A stretch of 64,000 bases of DNA from Ricordea florida (taxonomy: Eukaryota > Cnidaria > Anthozoa > Corallimorpharia > Ricordeidae). Each line of letters begins with the position of its first letter. Positions within the stretch are counted from its first letter, which is position 1. The stretch is from positions 2,801,201-2,865,200 of the forward strand of contig OX453286.1 in assembly GCA_949710005.1 (NCBI GenBank). The letters are read 5' to 3'. The notes below the pieces were generated by a model, which was given only the letters and a program-made list of their open reading frames with translations, had not been told where the DNA came from and made no database searches. The translations under genes were made by a program, and so were the position numbers. Positions 53,118 through 64,000 of the stretch are shown one piece after another.

Positions 53118-53332
53118 GTTTTAGTATAAATCTACTAGTGTTCTATCACAAATGCCGCGCTCTGATTGGCTACGCTACTCACTGTCTATTCTGTGATAGA
53201 TAGTGAGTAGCGTAATGGCGGCCGCTTCTTCACGTTTACGAAGTGTCCGTGAAGAAGATTTAGACAGTTTACTGGTCGAGGCTGTTCCAGAAAAGACAAA
53301 GTTTTGAACGACTAGTAGATTTATACTAAAAC
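53118..53332 (+). mobile_element. Short TIR element with CTCTGATTGG box and ORF start
   Basis: GTTTTAGTATAAATCTACTA then GT at 53118-53139 is exactly inverted at 53311-53332. Inside are CCGCGCTCTGATTGGCT, a small palindrome (CTACGCTACTCACT and AGTGAGTAGCG), and an ATG at 53215 that opens MAAASSRLRSVREEDLDSLL, continues EAVPEKTKF and then stops. The element is built like the one at 16328-16520 and shares its TIR core (TTTTAGTATA) with 26691-27832. Confidence 0.82.
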
Positions 53333-53339
53333 AATTAGA

Positions 53340-53840
53340 TTATTCGCTCTCGATTTCTATGCGTGATAGCGCACTCGGTTCTGGGCTGCTCTTGCTGCTC
53401 CGGTCCAGATGGTTCCCTGCTGCTTCAGCTCTGCCTCAGTGTGTCGCCTCCAGCTGTTGCGAGGCTGGCCTCTCTTTCTGTTGTCCTGGGTGTCAGAAGG
53501 GGAGTCGGCTTCGCAGCTTCCTTTCAGCGTTCACTGCAGTGTGTCATGGGTCTTCGGGTTGGAGACCCTTCTTCTCCCAGGTGAGTAGTTTGGTTGATTG
53601 TCGTCGATGCTTCTGTAACACAGCATTTTTTTACTGGCTTGGGTTGTTGGCCCAGCGCCAAACCCCCAGCCTGGAAGGCCAGGGAAGCGCTATTAGTCTG
53701 ATCCCTACCCTTCGACCTGTCCGGCATGGGTGGCCCTAACAGGAGACGAATCTCCCACCGGCATAGCTCTCCAGGTCAACGAGGTACGCAAGCCCCCCCA
53801 ACGACGACAACGTTAATTACGCTTCCTCCAGGGGGACAAA
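53340..53840 (+). mobile_element. Probable dispersed repeat, retroelement-like
   Basis: The stretch with GGCCCAGCGCCAAACCCCCA, CGACCTGTCCGGCATGGGTG and CAGGAGACGAATCTC resembles a dispersed non-LTR (RTE-like) 5' region known from many animal genomes. The ORF at 53359-53739 has no recognisable domain. The identification is tentative. Confidence 0.35.
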
Positions 53841-54060
53841 TAATATACACCCAACTATTCCTATTCGCCATTCTCTCTGTGTTTCAATTTTCCATGACAC
53901 AGCACAAGTTTCTTATCTCTTGTACCAGATTAGTACAAATAGTTGTCAAGTATGCCCGTTATTATGGATTTCGGTTATTTTTCTTGATAGCATTAAGAGT
54001 GCAGTCTACTTTGAGACTTGATTTCAACTGAGTTTATTCTCTAGAAAATTAATAAACCGC

Positions 54061-54320
54061 TGACCGGTTGGCCCAGTTGGTTGAGCACTGGACTATCGTG
54101 CGGAAGGGCGTCGGTTCGAACCTCAGCCAAACCATTACTCGGGGTCTTTAAATTACTGAGGAGAAAGTGCTGTCTATGCGATGACGCCTGTAAACGGTTA
54201 GACTTTCTAGTCTGCTCGCATGAGGACGATAAACCGTAGGTTCAGTCTCACAATCCTTTTCCGTATGACACACACACACTGTTCGCAAAGAGTAGGGGAC
54301 ATAGATCCCGATATTGTGGT
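54061..54320 (+). mobile_element. tRNA-derived SINE, partial diverged copy
   Basis: GTTGGTTGAGCACTGGACTA and GGTTCGAACC form the tRNA-like head, and GTTAGACTTTCTAGTC and GTTCGCAAAGAGTAGGGGAC match the SINE at 52584-52973. The 3' tail is missing. Confidence 0.82.
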
Positions 54321-54429
54321 CTGACTCTTGTGAAAGTTCACATTCACATATGGGCGGAGCTCTCGCATTGTCGGTAAAAAGCCTCATCAGAAAAGCATCA
54401 AAAAATTCTTGTTTGTATTGTAATGCATT

Positions 54430-55690
54430 AAACCACCTTCAAAATCAGCTGATTTTAATCTCAAAAAATCACGAAAAAAACAGCTCATCTGTGGACCCTT
54501 AAAACAACCATTTTCAACACCCAAAAATGACTACCACAAACAGCTGATTATTACACCCCCAAAACGACCTTTAAAGTCAGCTGATATTCAACCCTTAAAA
54601 ACCACTAAGAGCTTATTTTTATATCCTTAAAACAGCCTACATAATAAGCTGACTTTCAACCTCAAAAGCGACCACCAAGAACAGCAGATTTTTAAACCTT
54701 AACTTCTAATTGACATTTAAAATCAGCTGATTTTTAATCCTTAAAAATCACGACCAAAAGCAGCTGATATGTAAACCCTTAAAAAACAGCCTTCAAAATT
54801 TGCCAATTTTCAACCCCTTAAAATGACTACTAAAACAGCTAATTTTACGCCCCATAAACGACCTAAAAATCAGCTGATTCTCAACTTTTATAAACTACAA
54901 CCAATAAACAGTCGATTTTAAAACCCTTCAAAATCACCTAATTTTCAACCCCCAAGATAGGCCACCAAAAATACCTGATTTTTACACCTTCTAAACGACC
55001 TTCAATTTCAGTTGACTTGACACCCCCACAAATAATGACTAAAAACAGCTGATTTTTTTAACCCAAAACAACCTTTCAAATCAGCTGATTTTCAACCCTC
55101 AAAAATGACCACCAAATCCAGCCGATTTTCAAACTCCCAAAACGACCACCAGAAACAGCTGATTTTTAACGCTTGAACGTCACGACCAAACACAACCGAT
55201 TTTTAAACCCTTAAAAACAGCCTTCAAAATAAGTTTATTTTAAACCCCCAAAACTGACTACTAAAAATAGCTAAGTTTTATGCCAAGAAAAACGACCTTT
55301 AAAATCATGTTATTTTCAAGCCTTAAAAATCACAACCATGAACAGCTGATATTAAAACCGTTTAAAACAGCCTTCAAAATCAGCTGATTTTTAACCCTCA
55401 AGATAGACCGCTAAAAACACCTGATTTTTAACCCCCAAAAATGACCCACAAAATCAGCTAATTTTACTCCCCCAAAAGTCATGATCTAAAGCAGCTGTTT
55501 TTTAAACACTAAAAACCTGGCAGCTGATTTTCGTCTCACTGAAAAGCACATTAAAGGGAGCTGATTTTCAACCCTTAAAAATGACCACCAAAAGAAAGCT
55601 AATTTTTACCCCAAAACAACCTTCAAATTCAGCCGTTTTTACACTCTTAAAAATCACGACAACAAACAACTGATTTCTAAACCCTTAAAA
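54430..55690 (-). repeat. 37-bp-type minisatellite array, block in minus orientation
   Basis: Degenerate repeats of about 35-40 bases with AAAATCAGCTGATTTTTAAC and CCTTAAAAACGACC. On the minus strand the unit reads GGTCGTTTTTAAGGGTTGAA then AATCAGCTGATTTTAAA, 37 bases, clearly related to the unit of the array at 1-6255. Units are far more diverged than at the left end. Confidence 0.85.
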
Positions 55691-56235
55691 GCCGCTTTTG
55701 GGTCATAAAAGTTAGCTGTTTTTGAAGAGGTTGAAAATAGGCTTATTTTAAAGGCTGCTTTTAAGGGTTTAAAGTCAGCAGTTTTTGGTCGTTATTAGTG
55801 GGGGTGTAATGTCAGCTAATATTGAAGGTTAGAAATCAACTGTTTTTGGTGGTCGGTTTTAAGGGTTGGAAATAAGCAAAGTTTAAAGACTGCTTTCAAA
55901 GGCTTAAAAATCCGCTGTTTTGGGTCGTGATTTTTACGTATGTAAAGTCAGCTGATTTTGAAGGTCGTTTAGAAGGTTTAAAAAATTGCTTTTTTTGGTG
56001 ATCATTTTAAGCGATTCAGAATCAGTTCTTTTTAGTGTTCTTTTTTGGGAGAAGAAAATCAGCTGATTTTGAAGGCTTTCTTTAAGGGTTTAAAAAATAG
56101 TTGATTCTGGTCATGCTTTTTAAAGGATGAAAATCAGCTGATTTTAAAGGTCTTTTTTGGGTCACTTTTGGGGATTGAAAAAAGGCTAATTTTAAAGGCA
56201 TTTCTAAGGGTTTAAGAAACAACTGTATTTGGTCT
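55691..56235 (+). repeat. 37-bp-type minisatellite array, plus orientation
   Basis: The same unit as the preceding block but reversed: AAGGGTTTAAAGTCAGCAG and TGTTTTTGGTCGTTATT-type units. The orientation switch is at about 55690. Confidence 0.8.
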
Positions 56236-56239
56236 TGAA

Positions 56240-56915
56240 TTCACCAAAGAGTCACCAAAGAGTCACTAGACATAACGACCTTACGTTGCCTCGGTATAGG
56301 CTGGCCACTAGCCAAAAGACTTTCACCACCCACTGTGGGGCAAAACTGTACAATGGCATAGGTAAGGGTGGACCATTAGAAAAGTGATGGGGGTGGTGGG
56401 GGGTGGGGAGAGGGGTGGGGAAAAAAACAAAAAAAATTCATGCAAGGGAAAATGCCAAGAAAAAAAATTCATGCAAAGCAGAAGGTAAAAAAAAATCATG
56501 CAGAAGGAAGGTCCAATTGTGACTTTTTACCACGTGGTAAAACAAATTCGTGCAGAGGGGTTCACCTGAAAAAAAAAATTCCTGCACAAGCAGTGAGCGA
56601 AAAAAAAAATTCGTCACTTTTCTAATGGTCCGTCCCTAAAGATATGAGAGACACGGAAAATCTTCACGCTTTTAAAAAGAGAATTTTTAAATATCTTTTT
56701 AATTCATAGATAGTTTTTTGTTATTGAAATGTAAATAGTTTTTAAAATTAATGTTCTATTACTATCATTATTATTTATAGAAATTTGTTAGTTTATCATC
56801 GAAATATAAATAGCTTTCTAGTTCATTTTATTTTATTTTAATTGGTGTATGTATGGCGGAGGAGCCCTCAAGGTGGAGCTATGCAATCAAGTATGTATTT
56901 ATGTATTTAATTTTG
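56240..56915 (+). mobile_element. Insertion in the array: LINE 3' remnant
   Basis: Sequence unrelated to the array. It includes purine-rich stretches with repeated AAAAAAAATTCATGCA-type motifs (56405-56620). At 56640-56705 a frame reads MRDTENLHAFKKRIFKYLF, typical of the C-terminal tail of a CR1/RTE-like ORF. An AT-rich 3' part ends in GTATGTATTTATGTATTTA. The identification is tentative. Confidence 0.45.
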
Positions 56916-56919
56916 TGGT

Positions 56920-57700
56920 GTAAAATCCGCTGATTTTAAAGGTCGACGTAAAAATCAGCTGTGTTGTTAGGCCATTTTTTGGGGGGTTACAATTTAACTT
57001 TTTTGTAGTCATTTTGGGGGATTGAAAATCAGTTGCTTTCGGTGGTAATTTTTTGTGTTGAAAATCAGCTGATTTTAAAGGCTGTTTTTTAGGGTCAAAC
57101 TATCAGCTGTTTTTAGTCATTATTTGTGGGGGTGTCAAGTCAACTGAAATTGGTCGTTTAGAAGGTGCAACAATCTGGTGTTTTGATGGTCCATCTTGGG
57201 GGTTGAAAATTAGCTGATTGTTTTAAAAGCAGCTGTTTATGGTCGTGATTTTTAAAAGTTGAAAACCAGCCTATTTTAAAACTCGTATTTGAAGGGTAAA
57301 AATTAGCGGTTCTTAGTAAACAATTTTGGGAGTTGAAAATCAGCCTATTTTGAAGGCTGCTTTCAGGGTTTAAAAATCAGCTGTTTTTTGTCGCTATTTT
57401 TAAGGGTTGAAAATCAGCTGATTGTAAAGGTCGTTTTCGTCTCATAAAATTTGGCTGTTTTTGGAAGTAATTTTTTGGGGTCTAAAATCAGCTTTTTGGC
57501 GGTCATTTTTGACTGATGAAAATCAGCTGATTTTCAGGGTTGTTTTATTAGTGATTTAAAATCAGCTGTTCATGGCCGGGATTTTTAAGGCATGAAAATT
57601 ACCTGATTTTAAAGGTCGTTTTTTTTTGGCGTAAAAATTAGCTGTTTTTAGTTGTCAGTTTTGGGGGTTGAAAATAAGAAAATTTTAAAAGACGTTTTTA
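56920..57700 (+). repeat. 37-bp-type minisatellite array, plus orientation
   Basis: It continues the plus-oriented array: GTTGAAAATCAGCTGATTTT and GGTCGTTTTT units, each diverged. Confidence 0.82.
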
Positions 57701-57714
57701 ACTGATAAACGCGA

Positions 57715-58270
57715 CCACGAACACATAAAGTGGAACGAGACCTACCAACTAGCTTCTAAACATACCAAAAGGACAAAACTGATATTCAATTCAAATTTCT
57801 GCACAGGAGAACAGCAACTAATAATTTTCTAACAGAAATTGGAATAAAGGACTGTCCTAACTGTACTTTCTGTGGAAACGAACTAGAAACACTTCTCCAT
57901 CTTTTCTGGTACTGTCCTAACGTTTCATCCTTTTGGAACTCATTGACTATAAAGCTGGCCACCCATAATATTATACCTGAACATTATTCATTGTATATCT
58001 TAGTAGCACTTGGTCTGAGGCCTGATTCTTCTGCAAATCGACACCAAATTAACTTTTGTTTCCTTCTTGCGAGATACTACATTTGGATCTCAAAAAAAGA
58101 GAATTTTCGCCCAAGATAGAAGGCTTTCTTAAATACCTTAAATCAGCTTATGATACCGAGTCCACGACTACAACTCCACCAAAGAAATGGAATCTTCTTG
58201 CTTCATTGCTTTAAAAACAAAAGCTCATGAACACGTAAACCCCTGGCAACTATGTTTCATGTGGCATCCT
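57715..58270 (+). mobile_element. L1/Tx1-like LINE 3' fragment
   Basis: A frame from about 57770 reads RRTATNNFLTEIGIKDCPNC, then TFCGNELETLLHLFWYCPNV with FW. That is the CxxC...H...C knuckle at the ORF2 C-terminus of L1/Tx1-like elements, as at 8237-8716 but from a different element. A stop near 58117 and further frame loss show decay. It is inserted in the array. Confidence 0.75.
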
Positions 58271-58439
58271 TTATTTGCCTCGCAGACCCGAGAGTTCCTG
58301 TAACTTTCCGCCCACTTTAAAAAATGACTCGCTGTAACTTTTATTTCCGTGCCGGGCCTTTGTTTGTATCACACAATGCACTTCTATTTTCCCTTTTCCT
58401 TGCTGTATCTAACTCTACTCTATGTGTGATCTTATGTTG

Positions 58440-58990
58440 GAAAAAAAGTACAAATCAGCTCTTTTTGGTCGTGATTAAGGGTACAATTCAGTTGTTTAGA
58501 AGGTGTAAAAATTAGGTTTTTTGGTGGTTATTTGCAAGGGTTAAAAATAAGCTCCTTTTAATTGCTTTCCTGGGGGTCACGGATTGCATCCTCGATGCCA
58601 AAGACAACAATGTAATGCAGCTAACTTTTATGTCCCCAAATGAACTTTAAAATACGCTGATTTTTAAGCCTTAAAAGTCACGACCAAAAACAGCTAATTT
58701 TTTAACCCTAAAGACAGTCTTTCCAGGTTAATATTGGCTGATGATAAACCCTCAAAAATGACAACGAAAAACAGCTGATTTGCTGCTTCGAAAAATGACC
58801 AGCAACATCAGATGATTTTTACGCCCCCAAAACGACATTTAGTCAGCTGATTTTCAATCGTTAAAAATGTCTACCAAAAACAGATGATTTTTCAACACTT
58901 AAAATAGCTTTTAAGTTCATTTTCAACCCCCAGCAATGAATACCAAAAACAGGTAAATTTACCCTCCCCACCCAAAGAAAAAAAAAACCT
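58440..58990. repeat. 37-bp-type minisatellite array, plus then minus orientation
   Basis: A short plus-oriented part (about 58440-58580) is followed by minus-oriented units from about 58625 (AAACAGCTGATTT, CCTTAAAAGTCACGACC). The array ends near 58990. This is the second orientation switch. Confidence 0.72.
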
Positions 58991-61900
58991 TAAGGTAAGC
59001 ATAGACCTTTATCAGACGTTATTAGACTTAAATCAGTCCAATTTGTGAGGCACTATAAAAGATGCAAATTGCCCCACCCATGTGAGGAAACAACGAATAC
59101 TTAAAGGCGCACCATGTAATTCAGCTAAGATTATTTATTATTGATACTCTTTTTGCATTCGATTGGGAAATCCGGATTTGAATTTTAGAAAACACAAAAT
59201 CCGAAAAAGAAATTAGCTTCACCGAAATCCTTTTAAGACAATCCAATAACGGATTCACAAAACGATTGAGGAGAGCAGCGGTGCTATACGTCCGCCCTTT
59301 CAATACAAAGAGACCGATGCTAAAAAAGAACTGTTTTGCGAATCAATTTTCTGATTTTCCTAAACGAACGCAGAAGTGGCAAATCAATGAAAGGCTTTGA
59401 CCCGTTCTCGGATTTTATGTTTGATGGCAAAATGTGGGTTTCGATTTTCAAGATCTAAATCCGTCTTTCCTAATCGAACGTACATTTAGCGGGAAAAATG
59501 GCGAGTACAGTAACCAAGCAGACTGCAGGATTCATGACAGCACGCGAGTTGTTTCTGTTTTAATCAGTCCGTATTCGACCTTTGTCATTCCTGACTGTAC
59601 AAGTTTCATTTCCTTGGCTTCTTGCTGCATTCACGACGACAGTTATGCGGATACTATTACTGAGGTTAATGCTGTGTCGAGGGAACCGAAAGTCAAATCA
59701 TTGAAAGAAGCTATGACAATGCTGGAGGACATGACTGAACATCATACTAGTGAAAACCTAACAGAAACGAGAAATGAACTTTCAAAGGTTCTGTCTAGTC
59801 CACCCGGGTTAGCAGGTTAGTCGAAAACTAAAAGTCTCTGTACAAAGTCATGGACCTTTTCAAATGATTCCATTGCCGCGTTTCAATGATCTTGAGCTTT
59901 CTTAAGATGAACTCGTCACAGTTACGCACAATTATCAAAATGTCTGCTTTAGTCTTGATATCGATAAAACATGTGTACGTGACATTTTTTTCCGAGGGCC
60001 TGCTAATAAGGACAACCAGATAATATGGACACTAGAGCATGTCATCTTTGTGTCCGTGTTAACCGGGTTTCCCCGTATAGAGCCTTTTCAATCACGTGAT
60101 CAGCAGCCATGTTTTTAACGGAAAGAGAAGATGTTTGCATAAGAGTAGAATTTAATTCCTGGGGAAACAATTTGGGACACCAACATGGCCGCCGTTTCTT
60201 TGTTTGGGAAAATCAACATGGCTGCCGTGACGTCATGTGCAAACGGTCTATAAACAATATTGGATGGAGCCAGCCAGCCCTCTTTCTGCAGTCCCAACAC
60301 ACCCGCAATCTGCAAATGAACAGACCTCGGAGTATACTAAAGAAAGTGGCACAGAAACCAGTGGGGACAGCAACACCCAGGGAGGGGAGGGGAGTAATTC
60401 ATAGAAATCACCGCACTCGTTCAGGGACACTGGAGCAGCAAAGATTTATTAAAAATATTTGTAAAAATTTCCATTCAAATTAATAAATACAGTAGATTAA
60501 ATACAGACAGGTTTGATATCAAAATTAGGTCAGATGATTCGAGATTCATTTCGTAAGCAATGACAAATATACACAGATCACGTGACTTCCAATGTACTGG
60601 ACGCATCAAGCAAGCACAATTGGTCCTATGGCGGTTTGACTTCCTGGACGCCAAACGTTCACCACAAGATCAATGTGACAACGACGAGCTACTGACCAGA
60701 AATGGACAGATTCGTAACTCAATGGCTCGTTGCAAACAAGTCGAAGAGCAAAGGACTTTTCTGACTGTTATTTCGGACAACGCCAAATCTTGTGCACCGT
60801 GTACAAACATACGCGAACACAGTTTTGACGATAACAAATTATCGAAGGGATAAGATAAAAAAAAAGATGAAATAGTTGCTTTATTTAAGCTCTGACCCAA
60901 AAAAGGTAATATAACTGAAAAGAAAAGTGAAAGACGCTTTTAGAAAGGAAAAGAGAGAGTCCAGTACATTGGAGAACCACGATCACTTCTTCCATCTGGA
61001 GACTAAAAGGGATCACATCACAAATTGACGTATTTGATCATTTCACTCCCCGAGTAAAATGTAATTAGACCAGACGCGCCTTTCTCGAAAGTCCCGAGAC
61101 ATTTCACGACGTCTTCTGATTCAGTTACTAACATTGTGTCTTGGTACGACAGACGTGTCTGCCCGTCAAACTTTGCCAGAAGGGATATCGTCTTTGTAGA
61201 GTGGGTGCTTCATAGTTTTACTGTTTGCTTTTTTTGCCCGAACAGTTTGAGACTATAGAGGAACGCACGCCAAGGCCAGGTCCGTGAAAGTCCATTAGCT
61301 TCATTCCAAACGCTACGACTACATTGTTACTTACTGTTCAACCCTAGATTATCACTATTCACTCTTCCACACTATAAAACCGGGTTCGGGTTCCTTTTAT
61401 CTTCGGGTGCGTTCCTTTGATATGATCCGGATTTGAATTTGTGATCAGAGATCACATGGATAATGGCGCATCAAAGGAACCATTGAATCCACACCGGACA
61501 AGGATTCATCGGTTCCTTTGATAAGCCATGATCTGAGAAAATGAAGATCCGGTTCAAAGTAGCCTTGCCGTCAGTGGAGAGTTTTACAAGCTGTACGACC
61601 ATTGTTAATGTTAGCACCCACAGAACTGATCAATATCAACAGATTGGAAAACGAATGAGAAAATTATCGACTCGTTATTTAACTTGCATCTACCTCACAG
61701 TAAATTCCTTAACTAGAATATAAACAAATGAAGGCAGTCAGCAAAGAAAAACTGCTTCTCACATACTGAGAACGGACAGGTATAAACACAGGTTACCCAT
61801 ACCATTCTGTTCTTTGCCACTTTAAAGTGACGAGTTGAGCGACTCCTTTTTTCAGTGGCAATATTACCTCTCGACATTTACTACACATGCGAGTGCGACT

Positions 61901-63192
61901 GTAGAATAGCATGGTGATTATAATAAATATTTCTTATTACCAGCAGCAAGTTTGGCTCAACATTGATGTTCAAAGTGATTCATCCGAGACAGTTACACCA
62001 AAAATACAAAAATTCATTTTGATGTATGAAATCCATGTAGTGTATACAGTACACTCCGATCAGAAAATAAATAGCAGGACGGCTGCAATATATTAAATTT
62101 GCGTAAATTGAAGGGTTTTTCTTGTTCTTTCTTCATCACTGAGGCACCAATTGCAAGAATGCGATATACAGTTTTATACGACAAAGGACTCGCCATAAAA
62201 ACTGGAGTCCGAAAGGATTAGACTGGAGTTATTTAATGTACAATGCCTTCAGCGCATGGCAAGGTTTAGTGAGTGAGTGTGTGGATATATAAATCATACA
62301 TATGTATACATATATATATATAAGAATAAGAAAGTCTTTTCATGCGAGCAGAGTGTCAAATCTTGTATGATGTATGAATGTAAATTATTAGAAGTTTCTC
62401 ACCCGCTGACTTGCTACAAATTCGATCTTGAGCTGAAGGCCTCACTATGACTAGAAGATGGTAACTGCAGCATGTACAACAGTAATAATAGTGGTGAAAA
62501 CAGGAATTATTCTCTACACTGGCATTGTTTTCTCACATTCAATTTAAAAATCCAATTTCCAGTCTGTTATCTGTTCAACCAAGACCAAGGGTTAAGTTAA
62601 ATCCGAACGATATATGCGTTATTGACAAAGCTTATTCGGCAAGATGGCAATCTTGGTCAATAAAGGATTTATTACATGGCCATTCTGTTTTGTTCTGCTT
62701 TGCGGTACAAAGCGGGAAATCCCGAGCGAGAAATCCCAAACGGGAAATCCCGAGCGGGTAAGATGGGCTTCCCCTACCTGCTCTGGTAGCCATTCAGAAC
62801 TGAGGATTCGCCTCATCTTGCCGCTAGCGGAACCAGCCATATTAATATATTATAATTATTCGGCACTTTCCCTAATACAATGGAAAGCAGAAAATCAATG
62901 AAATGTGGCTGAGAATGGACGGACGAAGAACTAACTCCACAACACTACCATCCACTAGGGCTACTGGCATTTCCCTAGAAATGTACTTAATACTCTACTT
63001 TAACTTTTGAATTTTCAAGCATTTCTAAGAAGCCGCTTAAGCACTAATATTTATAGCGAGAAAAATTCATCTTGCACATCTAAGTAGCCTGGCCATGGGC
63101 AAGCTACTGTCTACAAATGCTGCTTATAGCTACCTGGCTCGTCAACATCGTCACAAGTTCTCCGGGGGGGGGGGCTGCTACTGGACGATATG
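58991..63192. other. Intergenic, repeat-bearing, no gene recognised
   Basis: No family-level hit by eye. Open frames at 59434-59820 (128 codons), 60109-60483 (124 codons) and 60560-60853 (97 codons) lack motifs and clear splice sites. The second overlaps a dispersed repeat with CAACATGGCCGCCG and AACATGGCTGCCGTGACGTC. GGTTCCTTTGAT-type repeats lie at 61405-61535. A GGGAAATCCCGAGCGGG repeat near 62705-62770 recurs near 15395-15420. A TA-rich run is at 62285-62325. The rightmost part is probably 3' UTR of the gene at 63193-63849. Confidence 0.45.
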
Positions 63193-63235
63193 TCACAAGT
63201 TCCCCGGGGGGCTGCTACTGGGGGACGATATGTCA
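63151..63235. repeat. ~42-bp direct repeat across a stop codon
   Basis: CACAAGTTCTCCGG, a G-run and CTGCTACTGGACGATATGT (63151-63193) recurs as CACAAGTTCCCCGG, a G-run and CTGCTACTGGGGGACGATATGT (63194-63235). The second copy encodes the C-terminal residues of the minus-strand gene and the first lies just after its stop. Confidence 0.85.
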
Positions 63236-63849
63236 CTGCCCGCGCTGGACGAACCCTGACTTATGCTGTCTTGCTGCACCAAGTCCCCTTTACCCGATGA
63301 TAAAGGCGACGGTGCGATACTCCCATTGTTCATAAGTGGAAAAGAAAAGGCATTTGACGCCATTCCCGGCGGAAATCCCTGCGTTCCACTGCCCTGTTGC
63401 TGTCCACCATATAACGAAGCAAACGAGTTATTGAACAGAAGATGCGACGGGTTAGCATTGGGACTCGCTGGTGACTGGGACTGCTTTCCCAAGGCGGGTC
63501 CCCCCTGAGAGTTAGTAGGCATACCCATTCCGTACGGCGAAAGGTACGGCATATGCGGTCCAAATGGGTGGAACGACATGGCATGCTGGTAGTTGTTACC
63601 AAAGTGGGAAGTGTCGTACGGGAAGCCTGACCGACTGCGTTCGTTGTTTGATGGCGTTGATGTAACTGGTACCGATGTTGATGAAGACTCGAACTGGGAC
63701 GACAAAGAACCCGTATCGGGGAAATTCAACTCGTTATACTGGCCAAACAAGTGGTGCGAGGGTGGCGCAGGACCAACAGCGGTGGGTGTGGTGGGGTTGG
63801 ACTTCCTTTGTGGGGACAGCCTCTTAAGCAGAGACACAGGCAGGGTACC
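63193..63849 (-). CDS. Last exon of an unrecognised Ser/Pro/Gly-rich protein
   Basis: The minus strand has an acceptor TTTCATTCTAG just before 63849, then 218 open codons to a TGA at 63193-63195. Counting from 63849, the exon opens GTLPVSLLKRLSPQR, then runs through Ser/Thr/Pro-rich sequence, a patch rich in His, Pro, Tyr, Met and Gly (PFGPHMPYLSPYGMGMP) and Gly/Gln and Ser runs, ending SSSPPGNL. There is no folded domain, signal peptide or membrane segment. The composition suggests a disordered C-terminal tail of a nuclear or RNA-associated regulator, but the family is not recognised. Upstream exons lie beyond or near the window edge. Confidence 0.7.
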   Translation of the reverse strand, partial: GTLPVSLLKRLSPQRKSNPTTPTAVGPAPPSHHLFGQYNELNFPDTGSLSSQFESSSTSVPVTSTPSNNERSRSGFPYDTSHFGNNYQHAMSFHPFGPHMPYLSPYGMGMPTNSQGGPALGKQSQSPASPNANPSHLLFNNSFASLYGGQQQGSGTQGFPPGMASNAFSFPLMNNGSIAPSPLSSGKGDLVQQDSISQGSSSAGSDISSPSSSPPGNL

Positions 63850-64000
63850 CTAGAATGAAAGAAAAGAACACCTTTAGACCAAAAGCAACAAAAAGGAAAG
63901 GCCAGTTTCCCTCTACATCCAGTCTGCAAAACAGGAGGCGTTCAGCGCTGTATGAACCCTCGTTCCAGGCCTCGTTAGGCCGCCACGTTGGATGCGTGGC

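Noticed and set aside
59434-59820. 128-codon ORF as a gene
   Set aside because: No recognisable family. The left part looks like a worn inverted repeat with CCTAATCGAACG and CCTAAACGAACG segments. It may still be an exon, but I cannot support it.
60109-60483. 124-codon ORF as a gene
   Set aside because: The left half overlaps a dispersed repeat with CAACATGGCCGCCG-type motifs, and the right half shows no domain or splice sites.

Overview
The window is eukaryotic nuclear DNA, most likely from an anthozoan cnidarian such as a stony coral. The evidence is small exons with GT/AG introns, conserved animal genes (a ZNFX1-type helicase, TMEM42, EMC8/9, Rab2), AT-rich intergenic DNA, and a dense mix of short inverted-repeat elements, tRNA-derived SINEs and 5'-truncated LINEs. 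The species assignment is inference; the gene identities come from reading translated exons.

Layout, left to right. 1-6255 is a 37-bp minisatellite (roughly 165-170 units). 6256-14427 is copy A of a segmental duplication: a 5'-truncated, frameshifted ZNFX1 copy broken by two LINE insertions, then the last exon of a convergent TMEM42 gene. TMEM42 is complete here (13635-15871, minus strand). 16-28 kb is mobile-element-rich: foldback/TIR elements, a decayed Ty3/gypsy pol, LINE RT fragments and a SINE. 27855-36025 (plus) is the intact ZNFX1-like gene, with a 7.2-kb main exon. 32156-37553 is copy B of the duplication: the 3' part of the intact ZNFX1 gene plus an orphan last exon of TMEM42. 38164-41947 (minus) is a six-exon EMC8/9 gene, and 43745-48652 (minus) is a nine-exon Rab2 gene. 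49-54 kb holds SINEs and inverted-repeat elements. 54.4-59 kb is a second, more decayed 37-bp array with blocks in both orientations, interrupted by LINE remnants. The right edge holds the last exon of an unrecognised Ser/Pro/Gly-rich protein gene (63193-63849, minus).

The genes do not form a pathway. ZNFX1 is an RNA-binding SF1 helicase of RNA surveillance and innate immunity, EMC8/9 belongs to the ER membrane insertase complex, Rab2 controls ER-Golgi traffic, and TMEM42 is a small multi-pass membrane protein. The most unusual features are the ZNFX1/TMEM42 duplication with complementary gene loss, a LINE insertion with an apparent 3' transduction and target-site duplication, the greatly enlarged NF-X1 finger array, related 37-bp arrays at both ends of the window, and a family of TIR elements that share a CTCTGATTGG box followed by a short ORF start. 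I saw no clear previously undescribed defence or catalytic system.
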